Assembly (NCBI RefSeq): GCF_002754245.1
Contig: NZ_PEEX01000001.1
Span: 2,150,001 to 2,214,000 of the forward strand
Length of the DNA stretch: 64,000 bases
From: Chryseobacterium sp. 52
GTDB lineage: Bacteria; Bacteroidota; Bacteroidia; Flavobacteriales; Weeksellaceae
Direction of reading: 5' to 3'
The notes beneath the pieces were generated by a model, which had not been told where the DNA came from, made no database searches, and was given only the letters and a program-made list of their open reading frames with translations. Positions 61,311 to 64,000 of this stretch are shown in pieces; the first letter of the stretch is position 1, and each line of letters starts with the position of its first letter. The translations under genes and the position numbers were made by a program.

Positions 61311-61342
61311 AAAAAAGCGGGAAATTTATTTCTCGCTTTTTC
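61311..61342 (+). terminator. intrinsic terminator after the metallophosphoesterase
   Basis: AAAAAGCGGGAAA-ttta-TTTCTCGCTTTTT with one G-T pair and a T tract. Confidence 0.85.
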
Positions 61343-61398
61343 TATTTAATAAATATGAACAGTAAAATAAAAATAGTAATGATTATCTCTTTTACTTT

Positions 61399-62088
61399 TT
61401 AATGTTGCATAACTAAGTTCATTAAAGCGCCTAAAATCATGATCGAAATACCAAATGTGATCATTCCCAATATATAGGAAACAAGGGCTTTAAAATAGCT
61501 GGATATCCTGGTCTTATCGAAAAATTGTCCTACAGCCCAGGAAAAATAGATCAACATGATGACTGCGGCAATCTGCATGAGATGGTATTTCGTGAGTCCT
61601 TCAAAAATGGCAAAAACAGAAAACATCAGCATCTCCATTCCCAGGACAAAGCACAGCAGAATTAATATTTCAAAAAAATTGTAATCATATTTTCTGAAAA
61701 ATATTTTTAGCCAGAAAGCGATAAATCCACCCATGATAATATTGGAATACCCGTAATGACTTTGAACCCAATTATTAATGGTATTGAGTTGTGAACCTTT
61801 TGCCCCGTCAATTTTTATATAGCTTTCTTCGATATGAAAAAAATGATTGATAAGCGTATACATGAGCGACGTGATAATAATAAATATAACGGGTTTAACA
61901 AGCCTGCTTCTGTTTTCACTGATGAAATTTTTGATGTTTTCTCCGGGGTTTATCAATAATTCTCTTATGGTATATAAAATACCTCTTTCAAAATGCAGGA
62001 CGTGTTCAATTTCATGGAGGATGTAATGTCCGTCTATCCTTTTCGGTTTTACATTTTGTTTACATTTTGGGCAAAATTCTTCATTCAT
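61399..62088 (-). CDS. DUF3667 domain membrane protein
   Basis: A 229-residue protein with an N-terminal CPKCKQ zinc-ribbon half-site, then RIDGHYILHEIEHVLHFERG and a long segment with several membrane helices (VKPVIFIIITSLMYTLI onward, about five in all). This layout is typical of DUF3667, a family common in Bacteroidota with no established function. Only one CxxC pair is present. It is divergent from the LuxR-type regulator and convergent with the metallophosphoesterase. Confidence 0.85.
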   Translation of the reverse strand: MNEEFCPKCKQNVKPKRIDGHYILHEIEHVLHFERGILYTIRELLINPGENIKNFISENRSRLVKPVIFIIITSLMYTLINHFFHIEESYIKIDGAKGSQLNTINNWVQSHYGYSNIIMGGFIAFWLKIFFRKYDYNFFEILILLCFVLGMEMLMFSVFAIFEGLTKYHLMQIAAVIMLIYFSWAVGQFFDKTRISSYFKALVSYILGMITFGISIMILGALMNLVMQH

Positions 62089-62173
62089 AGCAGCTTAGGT
62101 TTTAAATGCAAAAAACGATAAATGATTTTAAATATACTTTACACTTTTGTTTAGTTTTTGGTATTTTTATCCA

Positions 62174-62935
62174 ATGGAAAATGAAAAAAACTCATTATTC
62201 AACAGAAACAAAATAAAAATAATAACTGATGGGGATAGGCTTCAGTTTAGTAACTATCTGGAAATCGTAAAGTCTTTTGCTAAAATCACCTATCAAAGTG
62301 TTTATGTAATTGATTATGAGTATTTAAAGTTTGAGTATGTTTCGGATAATCCTTTGTTTTTATGTGGCTATTCTTCCGAAGAAGTGCTTGACATGGGATA
62401 TGAATTTTATTTTAAGAATGTACCCAAAGAAGATCTGGAACTGTTGAGTATCATTAATGATCTCGGTTTCGATTTTTATGATCAGCTGCCCAAAACGGAT
62501 GAACGCAAATTATACAGCATTTCCTATGATTTTCATTTAAAAGGTAAATACAACAAACCTGTTCTTATTAATCATAAATTAACACCCCTTTTTCTTGATG
62601 GAAACGGATCAGTCTGGAAATCATTATGCATCGTGTCTATTTCGCATAGACAAAATGCAGGAAATGTAACGATACAAAAAGAAGGTTCAGCTATATTTTG
62701 GAAACTGGATACCTCAAAGAAAGTCTGGATTGCCGAACACAAATCAAAACTTAAGGATAAAGAATTGGAAATACTGCGTTTGTACGCTCAGGGATTAACG
62801 ATAAATCAGATTGCAGAAAGAATATTTGTTTCACCGGACACCGTAAAATATTACAGAAGAAAGATTTTTGAAGTTTTTGGGGTCAAAAATTTTACAGAAG
62901 CCCTTTCGTTTGCGACAGACAATAAAATTATTTAA
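62174..62935 (+). CDS. LuxR family regulator with PAS-like sensor domain
   Basis: A 253-residue regulator. The N-terminal part (about 35-150) resembles a PAS fold (VYVIDYEYLKFEYVSDNPL; GYSSEEVLDMGYEFYF). The C-terminal 65 residues are a LuxR helix-turn-helix (KDKELEILRLYAQGLTINQI, AERIFVSPDTVKYYRRKIFE). No response-regulator receiver domain is present, so it is probably not a two-component regulator. The start at 62174 is preferred over 62147 because it avoids a hydrophobic leader. The DUF3667 gene is divergent, and they may share regulation. Confidence 0.85.
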   Translation: MENEKNSLFNRNKIKIITDGDRLQFSNYLEIVKSFAKITYQSVYVIDYEYLKFEYVSDNPLFLCGYSSEEVLDMGYEFYFKNVPKEDLELLSIINDLGFDFYDQLPKTDERKLYSISYDFHLKGKYNKPVLINHKLTPLFLDGNGSVWKSLCIVSISHRQNAGNVTIQKEGSAIFWKLDTSKKVWIAEHKSKLKDKELEILRLYAQGLTINQIAERIFVSPDTVKYYRRKIFEVFGVKNFTEALSFATDNKII

Positions 62936-63046
62936 TGACAAAAAACTGATTTTCAGGATGTTTTTGCTCTTCCCGGACAATTAATCATTCTTTGCGTGAA
63001 AAGAGTTCAAAGATAATAGAACTTTAAATCTTTGTAAAGAAAAAAC

Positions 63047-63076
63047 AAAAACCGGCCATTACAAACAGCCGGTTTT
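63047..63076 (-). terminator. intrinsic terminator of the C-terminal gene
   Basis: On the minus strand AAAACCGGC-tgtttgtaatg-GCCGGTTTT ends the gene whose stop is at 63097. Confidence 0.85.
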
Positions 63077-63096
63077 CTATTGAAATTTAAAATGTT

Positions 63097-64000
63097 TTAA
63101 AACTCATACAGAAGATCCTCCTCCTGGATAGTCGTGCTCAGAACGCTGTAAACATCCTGATCTCCAACATCTGCAAGCACTTTGGAATCCTGAATAAGTT
63201 TTCCTTCAGCACTACTGTAGACTTTTAATAATATCCATTTTCCGCTGCGCTCCATTTCCTTTATTCCGGATTCTGCTTTATACTTAATTTTACCACTCTG
63301 AAGTACACCGCCTTTTACGACAGCTTTATTACCCGGCTTACCTTTGGCATACTGTACAACCTGTGCTGTGAAACCTTCTGCTTCTTCTAAAGGTTGACTA
63401 TAGGTATACGTAACGGCTCCTTTTTCATCATATACCGTAGAATCATATCCGGTTTGTTTTGCATTCAGTTTTTTCTCGGATTTTAGCTTCTCACCCTCTC
63501 TGAAAAACTTGGAAAATACCAGAACACCATCTTTGTATTGCTGTTCACTAAGCTCTTCATATAAGGTGCCGTTGTAAGGCATATCATCTTTATACGTTAA
63601 AGTGCCTTTTTGTCTTCCATCCGGATAATAATATCTGATTTCCTGTACCACATCATCTTTTAATACCTTTTCAGAAGATAATTTTCCATTGTCATCAAAA
63701 TATTTATTCAGTATAACGGATCCGTTTTTATAAACATCGATAGCCGTAAAACCAGAAAGATCATAATTAAACTGATAATCCTCACCATCCTGAGGAGTAT
63801 AATAATCAGATTCCTTATCGTAGGTATACGTCAGATTTCCTATTTTTTTACCCGTTTCGTCGTAGGTTGTTTTATAACCGTCTTTTTTGTTTTTCTTATC
63901 CTCCTGCAGGATCTTCCCGCCTGTTGAGTATATCATACTCTCTTTTACGGATCCGTTTGTTTTATATTTCTCGATTTTGGATACCCTCATCGGATTGTAA
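63097..64000 (-). CDS. MORN/YwqK-like repeat protein (5' partial)
   Basis: The final gene is cut at the window end. The frame is open through base 64000 (YNP precedes the first internal Met at 63990), so its start lies outside. The visible part (about 300 residues) has repeated short beta-hairpin units (GKILQEDKKNKKDGYKTTYD; EIRYYYPDGRQKGTLTYKDD; KYFDDNGKLSSEKVLKDD) with the Y-x-x-x-G-K/R pattern of MORN-variant or YwqK-like proteins. No signal peptide can be judged. Function is unknown. Confidence 0.72.
   Translation of the reverse strand, partial: YNPMRVSKIEKYKTNGSVKESMIYSTGGKILQEDKKNKKDGYKTTYDETGKKIGNLTYTYDKESDYYTPQDGEDYQFNYDLSGFTAIDVYKNGSVILNKYFDDNGKLSSEKVLKDDVVQEIRYYYPDGRQKGTLTYKDDMPYNGTLYEELSEQQYKDGVLVFSKFFREGEKLKSEKKLNAKQTGYDSTVYDEKGAVTYTYSQPLEEAEGFTAQVVQYAKGKPGNKAVVKGGVLQSGKIKYKAESGIKEMERSGKWILLKVYSSAEGKLIQDSKVLADVGDQDVYSVLSTTIQEEDLLYEF

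Noticed and set aside
63097..64000. YwqK-like gene as an antitoxin
   Set aside because: The family name often carries that label, but no toxin gene is visible and the gene is truncated at the window end.

Overview
The window comes from an AT-rich member of the Bacteroidota, most likely a Chryseobacterium-like flavobacterium (Weeksellaceae). Three things point there: nine secreted proteins end in type IX secretion (T9SS) sorting domains; many genes have the Bacteroidota promoter core TAnnTTTG, some with a TTG about 20 bp upstream; and it carries typical flavobacterial families (choice-of-anchor L, DUF3098, DUF3667, DUF418, TIGR02757). I saw no tRNA, rRNA, CRISPR array, prophage or transposase.

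Layout. 1-6.7 kb: a NIF3-family protein cut by the window edge, a coiled-coil protein with a degenerate zinc ribbon, an acyl-CoA synthetase and an acyl-CoA dehydrogenase, and two envelope proteins. 7-9.8 kb: a lipoprotein and a first T9SS metalloprotease. 9.8-17 kb: prfC, two paralogous membrane proteins, a CPBP protease, rdgB, ribonuclease Z, a TIGR02757 protein and a DUF1003-like protein with a heptad-repeat tail. 17.1-25.8 kb: three consecutive giant choice-of-anchor L proteins with T9SS type B C-termini, each with its own promoter and terminator. 25.8-31.3 kb: rsmA, then a housekeeping run ftsX, DUF3098, uppP, lipoprotein, truB, outer-membrane protein, rluF, partly joined by stop/start overlaps. 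31.5-34.6 kb: a beta-propeller lipoprotein, a helix-hairpin-helix repeat protein and a MerR regulator. 34.8-43.4 kb: a tandem array of three T9SS reprolysin-like metalloproteases with P-domains, including duplicated intergenic DNA. 43.5-51.2 kb: an AraC regulator, ccoG, an SMP-30 lipoprotein, a DbpA-type helicase with DEFD in motif II, and rpsA. 51.4-64 kb: an M36 metalloprotease, an EamA transporter, DUF418, an alpha/beta hydrolase, rplS, a metallophosphoesterase with three repeated C-terminal modules, DUF3667, a LuxR-type regulator and a truncated MORN/YwqK-like protein.

Taken together the window mixes ordinary translation, RNA-processing and envelope genes with an unusually dense secretome: five metalloproteases, one phosphoesterase and three adhesin-like proteins, all apparently exported by a T9SS whose machinery lies elsewhere. 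This suits an organism living on protein-rich or surface-bound material. The intergenic DNA holds several dispersed or repetitive elements (two large inverted repeats with the same arm sequence, heptamer tandem repeats, and an 11-bp-periodic direct repeat). I found no clear new defence or mobile system. The best candidates for new biology are the anchor-L cluster, the tandem protease array, the DWVGIY modules, and the dispersed inverted repeats.
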